Assembly (NCBI RefSeq): GCF_039645565.1 | Contig: NZ_CP147914.1 | Span: 1-64,000 of the forward strand | DNA: 64,000 bases | Direction of reading: 5' to 3' | Source: Sulfurimonas sp. HSL1-2 | GTDB taxonomy: Bacteria > Campylobacterota > Campylobacteria > Campylobacterales > Sulfurimonadaceae | Shown: positions 28,581-38,309 of the stretch, piece after piece | Layout of the letters: each line of letters starts with the position of its first letter | How positions within the stretch are numbered: the first letter of the stretch is position 1 | Position numbers and translations under genes: made by a program | Notes under the pieces: generated by a model | What the model saw: only the letters and a program-made list of their open reading frames with translations | What the model was told of the DNA's origin: nothing | Database searches by the model: none

Positions 28581-30404
28581 CTACAAACCGTCTTTGGGCA
28601 GCTGTTTGACGTAGAGGTCGAGCTGCGGGAAGGGGATCTGGATGCCGTGTTTGTTCAGGGCGTTGTAGATGAGGATCAGGAAGTCCGAACGCAGCGCGCT
28701 GGGGCGGTTCTTGTTCGCCCACTCGACCCAGACGATCAGCTCGAAATCGACGCTGCTGCTGTTCATATTGACCATCCACACCTCGGGCTGTTTTTCGGGA
28801 TCGTGCCGGATGTAGGTCAGGCTGCTCTCTTTCAGCTCATCAAGCACCGCTTTTTTCACCGCATCGACTTCCGTACCGTAGGCGACCCCGAAGGGGATGT
28901 GAATACGCCGGGTCGCGTCCTCGAGGGTCCAGTTGATGACGTTGTTCTGGATGAACGAGGAGTTGGGGACGACGATGTCGATGTTGTCGAAGGTCTTGAC
29001 CGTCGTGGAGCGGATGCGCATGTCGGTGACGCGCCCTCGCAGGACGTCGCTGATCTCGATGGTATCCCCGATGCGGATCGTACGCTCGAACATCAGGATA
29101 ATCCCCGCGATAAAGTTGGAGACGACCGTCTGCAGCCCGAAACCGACCCCGATGGAGAGGGCCCCGGCGATGAGGGAGATGGAGGTCATGTCGATACCGA
29201 GGCTGCCCATGGCGATGATGACGGCGATAAAGACGATGAGGTAGTAGCCGATGTTCGACGCCAGGCGCATCGACATCTGGCTCATGTCCGGCCAGCGGCG
29301 TGCCAGCCGCACGATCCAGCGCTTGTAGAAGGCACCCAGGAAGAAGCCCGCGATCAGGATCGTCAGCGCCTTGAGGAGGCTGAGGATGCTGATGGGGCGT
29401 TCGTTAAAGATGAAGAGCGGGGCGGTCAGGGTATCGCCGGCGCGCTGCAGCAGCACTTTTGTTTCGTGGAGGGTGTCGCCGACCACGAGGGCCGTCACCC
29501 CGAAGTGCGCCTTGGCGAGGCTGCGCAGCTGCACATTCTGGGCGCGGAAACGGCTGCGGACCTCCCCCGAGAGCCGCGTGGCATCCGCATCCATCGTATC
29601 GAGCAGGGCAAAAAACGTGTCGTTTTTCTCTCCGATAAGCATGCAGAGCGCCAGCTTGGCGGCCGATTCCAGTTTGGCCTGCAGCGCTTTGCTGTACTCC
29701 TCGCCGGCCTTTTTGAGGGCCGCTGCCAGGCGTTCGCTGCGGGCATCCTCCTCCAGTTCGGCCCCCTCCAGGGCGATTTCGGCAGCGAGCTTGCGCTGCA
29801 GGCTTTTTTCGATGGCGCCATCGGCCGTTTGCATCTCCGTCTGCAGGTCGGCATCCGTGCAACGGATCGCTTTGAGCCGCTTCGAAAGCGTATCGGCCAC
29901 GGCCTTGCCGTAGCGTTCGAGGCGGTCGCGTCTGGTTTCGAGATTCTGCTGCTGGACCTTGTAGTAGGCGAACTGGAGCTGGTAGGCGCGCAGCCGGAAC
30001 TTCTCGTCGGCGGTGAGCTGTTCGATCGTCTGCTTCAAAAAGGTGAGTTTGGACTGGATGTCGCGCAGTTTTCGGTCCGCACTCTCCTGTCTGACGGAGG
30101 CGAGGGCCGCCGCGGCGAGGGCTTCATACCCCTGTTCCAGCGTCGGGGCGGTTTTCGACAGGAGGGCGTCGGGGTCCTCTTCGGGGGCGGGTGTCTGGGC
30201 GGCGGCGCGGCGCAGCCGCTCCAGTTCGGCCCGCTCGGCGTCGGCCTGGGCGGGCGTCAGCGTCCCTGCGGTCTGCGCCGAATCGATCTGCAGGCGCAGG
30301 GCCTTGTAGAGGGCGGGTTTGTCGATGCTTTCAAAGAGGGTGGCGTTGATGTCGGCGGCCTGAAGGGCACCGATCAGCAGGAAAAAGAGGAGAAGGGTTC
30401 GCAT
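28581..30404 (-). CDS. Mechanosensitive channel of the MscS/KefA type
   Basis: The 607-residue protein has an N-terminal signal sequence (MRTLLLFFLLIGALQAADI). A long, charged, coiled-coil-rich periplasmic region follows (about 20-300), then several membrane segments and a C-terminal MscS core. The pore helix and following beta domain are recognisable (GALSIGVGFGLQTVVSNFIAG, then RTIRIGDTIEI). Such channels open under membrane tension to release solutes. The CorA-type gene lies 13 bases upstream in the same direction and probably shares the transcript. Confidence 0.9.
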   Translation of the reverse strand: MRTLLLFFLLIGALQAADINATLFESIDKPALYKALRLQIDSAQTAGTLTPAQADAERAELERLRRAAAQTPAPEEDPDALLSKTAPTLEQGYEALAAAALASVRQESADRKLRDIQSKLTFLKQTIEQLTADEKFRLRAYQLQFAYYKVQQQNLETRRDRLERYGKAVADTLSKRLKAIRCTDADLQTEMQTADGAIEKSLQRKLAAEIALEGAELEEDARSERLAAALKKAGEEYSKALQAKLESAAKLALCMLIGEKNDTFFALLDTMDADATRLSGEVRSRFRAQNVQLRSLAKAHFGVTALVVGDTLHETKVLLQRAGDTLTAPLFIFNERPISILSLLKALTILIAGFFLGAFYKRWIVRLARRWPDMSQMSMRLASNIGYYLIVFIAVIIAMGSLGIDMTSISLIAGALSIGVGFGLQTVVSNFIAGIILMFERTIRIGDTIEISDVLRGRVTDMRIRSTTVKTFDNIDIVVPNSSFIQNNVINWTLEDATRRIHIPFGVAYGTEVDAVKKAVLDELKESSLTYIRHDPEKQPEVWMVNMNSSSVDFELIVWVEWANKNRPSALRSDFLILIYNALNKHGIQIPFPQLDLYVKQLPKDGL

Positions 30405-30417
30405 CGTCAGGCTCCTG

Positions 30418-31218
30418 TCAGTGGTGTGGCGTGACCCGCCGCCGATGCCACAGCAGCAGTCCGACCGATGTCAGAAAGAAGAGGGAAGCCATCAACAGCA
30501 CGGCATACCCAGTTCCCGCGGGGACGTCCGCAAAGGGAAGTCCGCCCGTGTTCATTCCGAAAAAGCCGACGACGAGGTTCAGCGGCAGGAAGATCGCCGA
30601 GATGACGGTCAGGAGGTAGATGAGACGGTTCATCTTCTCGTTGGTGCGGGCGTTGTGAAAGTTGTAGATGTAGTCGAGTTTGGAGAGCTGGTGTACGGCC
30701 GAGCGCAGCAGGCGGTCGGTGTGCTCATGCAGGTCGGCGTAGTGGTCCACGGGGAAGCGCTCCAGCGGTTCGTAATGCTCCGTTACCCCGGCCAGGACGG
30801 TGGTGGTGCGCGCCAGGACCCGTTCGACCCGGAGAATGTCCCGCTTCAGCCCCAGCCACTGCGTCATGAAATCGGCCTCTGCCCTGTCGGCATAGAGCCG
30901 CTCTTCCATGTCCGCGACGCGCTCCAGATAGCCGTTAAACCCTTTGAGCAGGCGGTCGATGATCTGGTCGATGATGCGGTGGGGCCCTTCAAAACGGCTC
31001 TCCAGGGCTTCGAAACGGTTGTGTTCCCTGTCGAACCGGTAGCTGCCCTCCTCCGTCAGGATAAAGCCGGTCGAGAGGATCTGAACGCCCTCATCAAGCA
31101 CCGGCAGGCGGACGATCAGCATGTCGTAGTCCGGGTTGACGTCGAACAGGGAGGGGTGAAGTTCGTTGCGAAGGTCTTCGAGGTGCAGCGGGTTGATGGT
31201 GACGTTGATACCGTCCAT
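30418..31218 (-). CDS. CorA/ZntB-type divalent cation transporter
   Basis: The 266-residue protein has the long N-terminal cytoplasmic helical domain and two C-terminal membrane helices. The selectivity motif GMN sits in GFFGMNTGGLPF. A following NTGG-type loop resembles ZntB as much as CorA, so magnesium or zinc/other divalent transport are both possible. The start at 31218 has the Shine-Dalgarno caggag; an upstream in-frame start at 31257 has none. It precedes the mscS-type gene in the same operon. Confidence 0.85.
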   Translation of the reverse strand: MDGINVTINPLHLEDLRNELHPSLFDVNPDYDMLIVRLPVLDEGVQILSTGFILTEEGSYRFDREHNRFEALESRFEGPHRIIDQIIDRLLKGFNGYLERVADMEERLYADRAEADFMTQWLGLKRDILRVERVLARTTTVLAGVTEHYEPLERFPVDHYADLHEHTDRLLRSAVHQLSKLDYIYNFHNARTNEKMNRLIYLLTVISAIFLPLNLVVGFFGMNTGGLPFADVPAGTGYAVLLMASLFFLTSVGLLLWHRRRVTPHH

Positions 31219-31263
31219 GGCCGGCTCCTGGGTTGGTATACCGTCATTGTAGCGCAAAGGCGG

Positions 31264-32052
31264 CTACGTTGCGGGCGCTTCCCCCAGGTGCTTGACCAGT
31301 TCGGCGTGGATCGTGCCGTTCGAGGCGACGATGATGCGCTGATCGAGTGTATAGGGAGAGCCGTCGCAGCCGCTGACCGCCCCGCCGGCTTCTAGGACGA
31401 TCAGGATCCCCGCCGCGACGTCCCACGGTTTGAGGTTGATCTCGTAAAAGCCCGCGAACGTTCCCCGTGCCGTGTAGCAGAGGTCGATGGCCGCCGAACC
31501 GAGACGGCGGATATCGCGCGTGCAGGGCAGCAGCCGTTCCATCGACTGCATGACCCAGTGGTAATCCACCCCTTTTTCGATCTTGGTGTAGGGGAATCCC
31601 GTGGCGATAAGGGATGCGGTCAGCGTTTCGGCATCGCCGACACGGATCGGTTCGCCGTTGAGCGTGGCACCCTTGCCCTTTTCGGCAAAGAAGAGCTCTT
31701 CGAGGACGGGGTTGTAGACGCAGCCGGCCACAGGCTGTTGATTCTCCCAGATTCCGATGGAGATGGCGCAGAAGGGGATGCCGTGCACAAAGTTCGTCGT
31801 GCCGTCGATGGGGTCGATGTAGATCGCTTTTTCGGGGAAGGTGTGGTCGTCACTGCTCTCTTCGCCGACGAGGGTGTGCTCGGGAAAGGCCTCGGCAAGC
31901 CTGGCTTTGAGCAGCTCCTCGACAGCGACGTCGTACTGGGTGACGAGGTCGATGTCGCTCTTGTAGCTGACCTCTTTGGGGGCGTGGTAGCCCTCAAGAA
32001 AGAGGCTCCCCGCTTCCTGGGCGATGGCTTTCAGGCGGTCGTAGCGCGGCAT
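31264..32052 (-). CDS. suhB: Inositol monophosphatase family protein (SuhB-like)
   Basis: The 262-residue Mg-dependent phosphatase has the family motifs VGEESSDD (metal ligands, about 60), IDPIDGTTNFVHGIPFCAISIG (about 80-101) and KPWDVAAGILIVLEAGGAVS (C-terminal metal site). Substrates in the family include inositol phosphates, fructose-1,6-bisphosphate and PAP. It abuts pgm (one stop, next base starts the coding end), so a role in sugar-phosphate metabolism is plausible. SuhB in E. coli also affects rRNA transcription. Confidence 0.88.
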   Translation of the reverse strand: MPRYDRLKAIAQEAGSLFLEGYHAPKEVSYKSDIDLVTQYDVAVEELLKARLAEAFPEHTLVGEESSDDHTFPEKAIYIDPIDGTTNFVHGIPFCAISIGIWENQQPVAGCVYNPVLEELFFAEKGKGATLNGEPIRVGDAETLTASLIATGFPYTKIEKGVDYHWVMQSMERLLPCTRDIRRLGSAAIDLCYTARGTFAGFYEINLKPWDVAAGILIVLEAGGAVSGCDGSPYTLDQRIIVASNGTIHAELVKHLGEAPAT

Positions 32053-33735
32053 CTATCTGGCGAAGAAGTCCGAGAGGATGGCCTGGGCCTCTTCCTGGAT
32101 CCTCTGGAGGTGGGTTTCGGAGATGAAGCTCTCGGCGTAGATCTTGTAGATGTCCTCCGTGCCCGACGGGCGCATGGCGGCCCAGCCGTTCTCGGTGACG
32201 AGTTTCAGCCCGCCCAGGGCGGCACCGTTGCCGGGGGCGTTGCTGAAGCGCTGCACGATCGGCTCGCCTGCGAGGGTCTCGGCGGTGATGTCCTCGGGTT
32301 TGATCGCTTTGAGTTTGGCTTTCTGTTCCGGGTCCGCGACGGCGTCGATGCGGGCGTAGTAGGATTTCCCGAACTCCGCCTCGAAGCCCTCGTAGACGGC
32401 CCCCGGGTCTTTGCCCGTGACGGCGCGGATCTCGGCGGCAAGGAGGTTCATGATGATACCGTCCTTGTCGGTGCTCCACGGGGTCGAATCCATCCGCAGG
32501 AAGCTTGCCCCTGCGCTCTCCTCCCCGCCGAAGGCGAGGCCGCCGCCGTAAAGGCCGTCGACGAACCACTTGAAGCCGACGGGGACTTCATAGAGTTTCG
32601 CGCCGAGGCTTTTTGCAATGCGGTCGATCATCGAGCTTGAAACGGCCGTTTTGCCGATGCCCATGTTAGTGTCTTTCCACGCTTTGCCTTCGAGGAAGGG
32701 GATGAACTTCAGCACCCCTTTTTTGCGGCGGTGGGTGAAGAGGTACCAGATGGCCACGCTGAGGTAGTGGTTGGGGTTCATGAGCCCGCTGTGGGGCGTA
32801 ACGATGCCGTGGCGGTCGGCGTCGGCGTCGTTGCCGAAGGCGATGTCGTACTTGTCACGCAGTTTGATCATGGAGGCCATGGCGTAGGGCGACGAACAGT
32901 CCATGCGGATTTTGCCGTCGTGGTCGAGGGTCATGAATGCAAAGCTCGGATCGACCTTCTCGTTGACGATGAGGAGGTTCAGGTCGAGCAGCTTGTTGAT
33001 CTTGCGGTAGACCGGCAGAGCCGTCCCGCCCATCGGGTCGACGCCGATACGCAGTTTCGCCGCCTTGATGACGTCGATGTTGACGATCTGCGGCAGGGCC
33101 TGGACATAGGGGGTGATGAAGTCGTAGGTCTCGACGTACTCGCTGGCCATCGCCGTCTCCAGGCTGAGGGCATGTACCGCTTCGAGACGGTGTTCGAGGA
33201 TCTCGTTGGCCCGTTTCTCGATCACCGCGGTGACGTCGGTGTCCGCGGGGCCGCCGTTGGGCGTGTTGTACTTGAAGCCGCCGTCGGTGGGCGGGTTGTG
33301 CGAGGGTGTGATGACGATGCCGTCGGCTTTTTCCGTATGGGTCTTGTTGTATTCGAGGATGGTGAAGGAGAGCACCGGGGTCGGGGTAAAGACATCCTCC
33401 CCGGCGATACGTACGTCGACTTCATTGGCGGCGCAGACGCGGATGGCGGTCATCTGTGCCGGGTCGGAGAGGGCATGGGTGTCGCGGCCGATAAAGAGCG
33501 GTCCGGTGATGCCCGCGCTTTTGCGGTATTCACAGACGGCCTGGGTGATGGCGAGGATGTGTTCTTCGTTGAAACTGGATTTTAGGGAGCTTCCACGGTG
33601 GCCGGAGGTCCCGAAAGCGACCCGCTGCGTCGCCTCGGACGGATCGGGTTTGAGCTCGTAGTATCGGGCGATCAGATCGGTCAGGTCGATCAACTGTGCT
33701 TCGGTAGCCTGGGTGCCGGCGTCGGGATGGGCCAT
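32053..33735 (-). CDS. pgm: Phosphoglucomutase (alpha-D-glucose phosphate-specific)
   Basis: Pgm interconverts glucose-1-phosphate and glucose-6-phosphate, linking glycogen or nucleotide sugars to glucose-6-phosphate. The 560-residue length and [17 protein letters not shown] start are typical of the bacterial alpha-PGM family. The phosphoserine loop is [13 protein letters not shown], the metal loop [12 protein letters not shown], and the sugar loop [19 protein letters not shown] on the minus strand (33763-33768) lies 28 bases upstream. It is followed directly by suhB. Confidence 0.95.
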   Translation of the reverse strand: MAHPDAGTQATEAQLIDLTDLIARYYELKPDPSEATQRVAFGTSGHRGSSLKSSFNEEHILAITQAVCEYRKSAGITGPLFIGRDTHALSDPAQMTAIRVCAANEVDVRIAGEDVFTPTPVLSFTILEYNKTHTEKADGIVITPSHNPPTDGGFKYNTPNGGPADTDVTAVIEKRANEILEHRLEAVHALSLETAMASEYVETYDFITPYVQALPQIVNIDVIKAAKLRIGVDPMGGTALPVYRKINKLLDLNLLIVNEKVDPSFAFMTLDHDGKIRMDCSSPYAMASMIKLRDKYDIAFGNDADADRHGIVTPHSGLMNPNHYLSVAIWYLFTHRRKKGVLKFIPFLEGKAWKDTNMGIGKTAVSSSMIDRIAKSLGAKLYEVPVGFKWFVDGLYGGGLAFGGEESAGASFLRMDSTPWSTDKDGIIMNLLAAEIRAVTGKDPGAVYEGFEAEFGKSYYARIDAVADPEQKAKLKAIKPEDITAETLAGEPIVQRFSNAPGNGAALGGLKLVTENGWAAMRPSGTEDIYKIYAESFISETHLQRIQEEAQAILSDFFAR

Positions 33736-33762
33736 GGGTTCTCCTCATACATGATTGCCCAT

Positions 33763-33768
33763 ATTATA
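33763..33768 (-). promoter_or_regulatory. -10 element of the pgm promoter
   Basis: The minus strand reads TATAAT here, 28 bases upstream of the pgm ATG, in the 55-bp AT-rich gap after the second mscS-type gene. The aaaaaaggg stretch upstream on that strand offers no clear -35. Confidence 0.55.
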
Positions 33769-33790
33769 GTCCCTTTTTTGTTGGCGGAGG

Positions 33791-35677
33791 TTATTTTTCC
33801 GGTTGATTTTTGAACATCGGCTCCACCGTATCGCGGATGTTGTCTTTGTCAAAGTAGAGCGACTGCGACGGGAAGGCGAATGCGAGCCCGTGCGCGTCGA
33901 GGATCTCCCAGATCTTGAAGATGATGTCCTGCTTGATCCGGAGCCACTCCTCCCAGTCGACGGTGTTGGTGAAGGTGTAGATGAGGATGTCCATCGACGA
34001 GGCGGAGAGCTCATCGAGGTAGACCATGAGGCTTGTCTTGATGCCGAATTTGTCCTCGACGGAGATGAGGCGTTTTTCGCGCTTTTTGAGGCGGTTGTAC
34101 ATCTCGGTGTCATATTCGCCCGGCACGACGGTATCGGGGTGTTCGAGCAGCATCTGCCGGATCGCCTCGATGGCCTTGGCCAGCGCTTCCCTGTCCGATC
34201 CGTAGGTGACGCCGACGTGCATCTTGATGCGGCGGCCGACCTTGCGGCGGTTGTAGTTCTTGAGCGGGACGTTGGCCAGCTTTTCGTTCGGCACGGTGAT
34301 GAGGGCGTTGTCGAAGGTGCGGATGTCGGTACTGATGAAGCCGATCTCGACGACGGTCCCTTCGACGTCCCCCGCCTGGATCCAGTCGCCCTGGGAGAAG
34401 GCGTTGTCCGAGAGGATCTTGAGCAGGCCGAAGAAGTTGCTCAGCGTGTCCTTCGCCGCCAGGGCGACCGCCAGGCCGCCGATACCGAGCGAGGCGACGA
34501 GGCCGGTGATGTTGACGCCGATATGCACCAGGAAGAAGAGCAGGGCGGTGATGATGATGACGATCTTGATGATCGAGAGGATGAGGTTGACCAGTTCGCT
34601 GCGCATCTGGCGGTTCTTGAGCGCGGTGCGCTGATGCAGGAGGTGGTAGAAGAAGTTGTCGACCAGGCGGATGGCGATGTAACTGAACGCGGCCAGGTAG
34701 ACAAAGAAGAAGAGGGTACTCTCCTCCTGGGAGCTGCTCGGGTGCTTGAGAATCTCCAGCCCCACCTGCAGGCCGTAGGCGAGAATGATAACAAAGAGCG
34801 GCCGCCGGATGCTCTCGATGTTGTTGAGCATCATCTCGTCCGTGAGGTCCTCCTTGCGGGTGATGAGGTGCTGCATCAGACGGTAGACACGGTAATAAAG
34901 CAGTGCGGCGACCATCCAGGCGAGTAGCAGGCTGGCGGCGAAGAGCGACAGGCGGCCGACGTCGGTGTTGACGTAGCGCAGGCCCGTGTTGAGCTCGGCG
35001 GAAACGGCGTTGTCATTGAGCAGCGTCAGCAGGCTGTCGAGCCTGATGCGCTGCAGCAGCGAGCGGTACTGCAGGCTCTGGGGATTGAGCAGGACGTAGT
35101 CCAGCAGCTCCTTATAGAAAAGGTAGTGCGCCTGCAGCGCTGCGGCGTTTTGGCGCAGGGCATCGGCAACCTCCCCCTCTTCCGTTACTTCGGCGGCGGC
35201 GCGGACGTCCCCTTCAATGTCGGTCTCTTGGAGCTGGTCGATTTCGTCCTGGACCCGTTTGGAGAGTGCCTCGCTGTCGAGGATGGTCCACTCCGCCGCG
35301 AGGGAGGCGAAAAAGACATAGATGCGCTGCTGCAGTTTCAGCGTCTGTACGGCGAGACGGTCGCGGGTTTCGGCCAGGCTGTTCCCCTGTTCGCGGTTGA
35401 TGCGGATCTTGGCAGAGAGCCGGTAGAGCTGCGCGTCCGCATCGGAGGGGTGGAAAAAGGGGTTGACGGGGTTTTCAACGCTGTAGGGGGCCGCCTTCAG
35501 GGCAGTGATCAACGCGGCAAAGGCGTCGAGCTTTGCATCGACCCCTGCCGCCTCCGAAGCATTCGCGTCGCCGCGCGGTGTGTAGAACGCCGCTTCGACG
35601 GCAACGGCCTGCTGCCAGAACGGTTCGGCCGCAAAGAGCTGCAGGCCGAGCAGTATCAGAACCAAAAAATGTTTCAT
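33791..35677 (-). CDS. Mechanosensitive channel of the MscS type, large
   Basis: The 628-residue protein has a signal peptide (MKHFLVLILLGLQLFAAEP). A large helical periplasmic domain runs to about 240, about five membrane segments follow, and then an MscS core (GLGIGGLAVALAAKDTLSNFFG-type pore helix, then NAFSQGDWIQAGDVEGTVVEIG). The C-terminal domain carries the VTYGSDREAL motif. It differs from the MscS-type protein at 28581 in its periplasmic part, so the two are not a recent duplication. A reverse TATACT at 35703-35708 is its likely -10. Confidence 0.9.
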   Translation of the reverse strand: MKHFLVLILLGLQLFAAEPFWQQAVAVEAAFYTPRGDANASEAAGVDAKLDAFAALITALKAAPYSVENPVNPFFHPSDADAQLYRLSAKIRINREQGNSLAETRDRLAVQTLKLQQRIYVFFASLAAEWTILDSEALSKRVQDEIDQLQETDIEGDVRAAAEVTEEGEVADALRQNAAALQAHYLFYKELLDYVLLNPQSLQYRSLLQRIRLDSLLTLLNDNAVSAELNTGLRYVNTDVGRLSLFAASLLLAWMVAALLYYRVYRLMQHLITRKEDLTDEMMLNNIESIRRPLFVIILAYGLQVGLEILKHPSSSQEESTLFFFVYLAAFSYIAIRLVDNFFYHLLHQRTALKNRQMRSELVNLILSIIKIVIIITALLFFLVHIGVNITGLVASLGIGGLAVALAAKDTLSNFFGLLKILSDNAFSQGDWIQAGDVEGTVVEIGFISTDIRTFDNALITVPNEKLANVPLKNYNRRKVGRRIKMHVGVTYGSDREALAKAIEAIRQMLLEHPDTVVPGEYDTEMYNRLKKREKRLISVEDKFGIKTSLMVYLDELSASSMDILIYTFTNTVDWEEWLRIKQDIIFKIWEILDAHGLAFAFPSQSLYFDKDNIRDTVEPMFKNQPEK

Positions 35678-35737
35678 ACGTCTCCCCCTTTTTGGTGACG
35701 ACAGTATAGCGTCCGGGGGGTAAAGCGGCGGCAGGGC

Positions 35738-35947
35738 CTAGTCGAGCCCCAGCTCCTTGAGCAGCGGGTCGAACTTGGAGGAGAGGCCGACGAGGGCGTC
35801 ATACAACAGGCCGAAACCTTTGTCTTCGGCGATCCACTCTTCGACGAGTTTGACGCCGTCGCTCTTTTCGGCGTCGCTGAGTTCCGGAGAGGCGGCAATA
35901 TTGTCGCGGATCACTTCAAGGTGTTCGCGGTTTTTATGACTGGACAT
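35738..35947 (-). CDS. Small conserved hypothetical protein, 69 residues
   Basis: The start at 35947 has an ideal aggaga Shine-Dalgarno. The product (begins MSSHKNREHLEVIRDN) is acidic and wholly helical with two amphipathic stretches, in the size range of DUF4404-like proteins, but I cannot assign a family with confidence. It sits 60 bases upstream of the mscS-type gene in the same direction. Function unknown. Confidence 0.65.
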   Translation of the reverse strand: MSSHKNREHLEVIRDNIAASPELSDAEKSDGVKLVEEWIAEDKGFGLLYDALVGLSSKFDPLLKELGLD

Positions 35948-36060
35948 GATCGTCTCCTGTGTGAGTGGTTTCAATAATCATAGCGAGAATCGCGTTAAAA
36001 ATCTGCCGTCGTATGGCCGGGGGTGTTTTTGGACGGAATAACGTCAATAGTTTAAAAAAA

Positions 36061-36079
36061 TGAAATGGTATTCATTAGA
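36061..36079. promoter_or_regulatory. Candidate Fur box upstream of the TonB receptor gene
   Basis: The 19 bases TGAAATGGTATTCATTAGA match 12 of 19 positions of the classical Fur box GATAATGATAATCATTATC. They keep the AATG-N5-CATT core dyad. The site lies 122 bases upstream of the TonB receptor start in a strongly AT-rich 253-bp gap (35948-36200) that contains no gene. Confidence 0.45.
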
Positions 36080-36200
36080 ATGATTTATTTTTGTTCAAAA
36101 GGATTATTCCCTCTGAGTGCCGTGCTGCAGGGAGTTTCTTCACTTAACACTTAGGTAACACTATTTTTATAATATTACATATCGTATTTAAGGAGTGTGT

Positions 36201-38297
36201 ATGAAAAAAGGGATTTTGCTGAGTATCCCGGCGGCACTCACGATGCTGATGGGAGCGGAAGAGTACTCCCTGGATGCCGTGAGCGTGACCGCGACAAAAT
36301 TTGAACGCGAGACCAAAGAGGTACCGCAGAGCGTCGCTGTTGTCGACAGCGAGGAGATCGAAGACCGCAATGTACTCAACGTCAAAGACGCCATCGAAAC
36401 GATCCCGGGGGTGATCACGATGAGCAAGAACAACGGCTACGACAGCCGGCTCATCATCCGCGGCGCAGGGCTCAAAGCGCGTTACGGCATCCGGGAGATC
36501 ATGGTCATGCGCGACGGGGTCCCGATGACGGACCCGGACAGCTTTACGCGGATGGACTTCATCGACGTGGACGACATGGAGAGCGTCGAGGTCTTCAAGG
36601 GGCCGGGTTCCATCGCGGCAGCCAATGCCAGCGGGGGTGTCGTCTTCATCAAATCCAAATCCGTTTTCGATACGGACAACAACCGCATCAAGCTCGGGTA
36701 CGGGACTTTTGACACCCTCAATGCCAACGTCAAAGGCTCCTTTGCGATCGACGAGAGCAACTATGTCGGCGTCAGCGTCTCCCGGCGCCAGTCCAGCAAC
36801 AGCTGGCGGGACTGGAACGACTTCGACACGACCCAGGCAAGCCTGAAATACGGCCACATCTTCGAGGATGACGCCACGCTGCAGATGGAGTTCGCCTATA
36901 CCGAAGCGAACCTGCAGCTGCCCCAGTCGCTCAGCGCCGACGAGTTCGCCGCCTATAAAGAGACGGGCGAAACGACGAACACCAACGGTGCGTGGCAGCA
37001 GAGCGGCCGCTACTCCGATACCTATTTCTTCAACGTGCAGTACGAGAAGAGCTTCGGCGACCTCACCTTCAAACCGCAGGCCTACTTCACGAAGTGGGGA
37101 CACTACCACCCGGTCACGGGGATGATCAACGACGCGCCGGACAACTACGTCGTCGGGACGGACCTCGCCTTTGACGCGAAACACACGCTCTTCGACCGCG
37201 ACGCCTCTCTGGTCTTCGGTCTGACGGCGCGCAGCGACATCCGCGATAACAGCAAGAAGTACACCTACCGCGACTACATCGATGTACCGGGACCGAGCAC
37301 GCGCATTATCAAGGTGACCTCGGATGAGAAGGGGGACCTGGCCGGCATCGAGGACGGGACAAGCACGCTCTACGGCTTTTATGTTCAGGAGTCTTTCTCG
37401 CCTGCGGAGAAACTGCTCGTCGATATCGGCCTGCGCTATGACCATCTCTCTTTTGACATTGACGGGACGGAGTACCTGGCCTACGACTATGCCGACGGCA
37501 ACTATACGACAGGCGAGGGTGATTACAGTGTCGCCGAGTCCTATGACCTCTTCTCGCCGAAAATCGGTGCGACCTACGCGCTGACGGAGACCTTGAACCT
37601 CTACGGCCTCGTGGCTTCGGCAAACCAGGCGCCGACGGACAGCGAAGTACGTGCCAACCTCTCCTACGGCAGCTCGCCGTCGCTCAAATCCTCCACCTCG
37701 ATCAACTACGAGGTCGGCCTCAAACAGCGCAGCCGCGACTGGAGCATGGACCTCTCGCTCTATTACAACGACGTGCGTGACGAGATCGTCGCGGTCAAAG
37801 GGGCGGATAATACGACCTACTACACCAATGCCGGGAAGACGAAGCGTCTGGGGGCGGAGCTGAGCCTCAACTACCTTGCCACCGAAACGACCGATCTCGG
37901 TGCGACCGGTTCCTGGTACGATTACAGCTACGACGACTACGTCGACAGCGGGGTGGACTATTCGGGCAACAAGCAGCGCTACATCCCGGACTACCAGTAC
38001 TCGCTCTTTGCCGCTTACCATGACGGCAGCCTCTCCGCGCGCATCGAGGGGATCAGCTACGGTCCGTTCTACATGGACGACCTCAATACGGAGAAGTATG
38101 ACGGTTTCACGCTGGTGACGAACCTGAGCCTGGCCTACACGACCGGACATCACCGCTACCAGTTCAACGTCAACAACCTCTTCGATCAGCGCTACGCGAC
38201 GGAAGTGGACAAAACGACCGGCTACGGTGCGCCGAAGTACTACTATACGCCGGGCATGCCGCAGTTTGCGATGCTGACCTACACCTATTCGTTCTAA
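36201..38297 (+). CDS. TonB-dependent outer-membrane receptor
   Basis: The 698-residue receptor starts at the ATG with aaggag five bases upstream; an in-frame GTG at 36195 overlaps that site. After the signal peptide comes a TonB-box-like DAVSVTA and the plug domain (VPQSVAVVDSEEIEDRN, LIIRGAG, GVPMTDPDSF, VEVFKGPGS, ASGGVVFI). A 22-strand barrel follows, ending FAMLTYTYSF. It imports a chelated metal or similar compound across the outer membrane. The polyferredoxin gene starts 12 bases after the stop, so reduction of the imported metal is a reasonable inference. Confidence 0.93.
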   Translation: MKKGILLSIPAALTMLMGAEEYSLDAVSVTATKFERETKEVPQSVAVVDSEEIEDRNVLNVKDAIETIPGVITMSKNNGYDSRLIIRGAGLKARYGIREIMVMRDGVPMTDPDSFTRMDFIDVDDMESVEVFKGPGSIAAANASGGVVFIKSKSVFDTDNNRIKLGYGTFDTLNANVKGSFAIDESNYVGVSVSRRQSSNSWRDWNDFDTTQASLKYGHIFEDDATLQMEFAYTEANLQLPQSLSADEFAAYKETGETTNTNGAWQQSGRYSDTYFFNVQYEKSFGDLTFKPQAYFTKWGHYHPVTGMINDAPDNYVVGTDLAFDAKHTLFDRDASLVFGLTARSDIRDNSKKYTYRDYIDVPGPSTRIIKVTSDEKGDLAGIEDGTSTLYGFYVQESFSPAEKLLVDIGLRYDHLSFDIDGTEYLAYDYADGNYTTGEGDYSVAESYDLFSPKIGATYALTETLNLYGLVASANQAPTDSEVRANLSYGSSPSLKSSTSINYEVGLKQRSRDWSMDLSLYYNDVRDEIVAVKGADNTTYYTNAGKTKRLGAELSLNYLATETTDLGATGSWYDYSYDDYVDSGVDYSGNKQRYIPDYQYSLFAAYHDGSLSARIEGISYGPFYMDDLNTEKYDGFTLVTNLSLAYTTGHHRYQFNVNNLFDQRYATEVDKTTGYGAPKYYYTPGMPQFAMLTYTYSF

Positions 38298-38309
38298 AAG
38301 GAGAAGCAG

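Noticed and set aside
28581..35677. Possible duplication of the two mscS-type genes
   Set aside because: Their periplasmic domains and pore helices differ strongly; they look like two separate MscS subfamilies, not a tandem copy.
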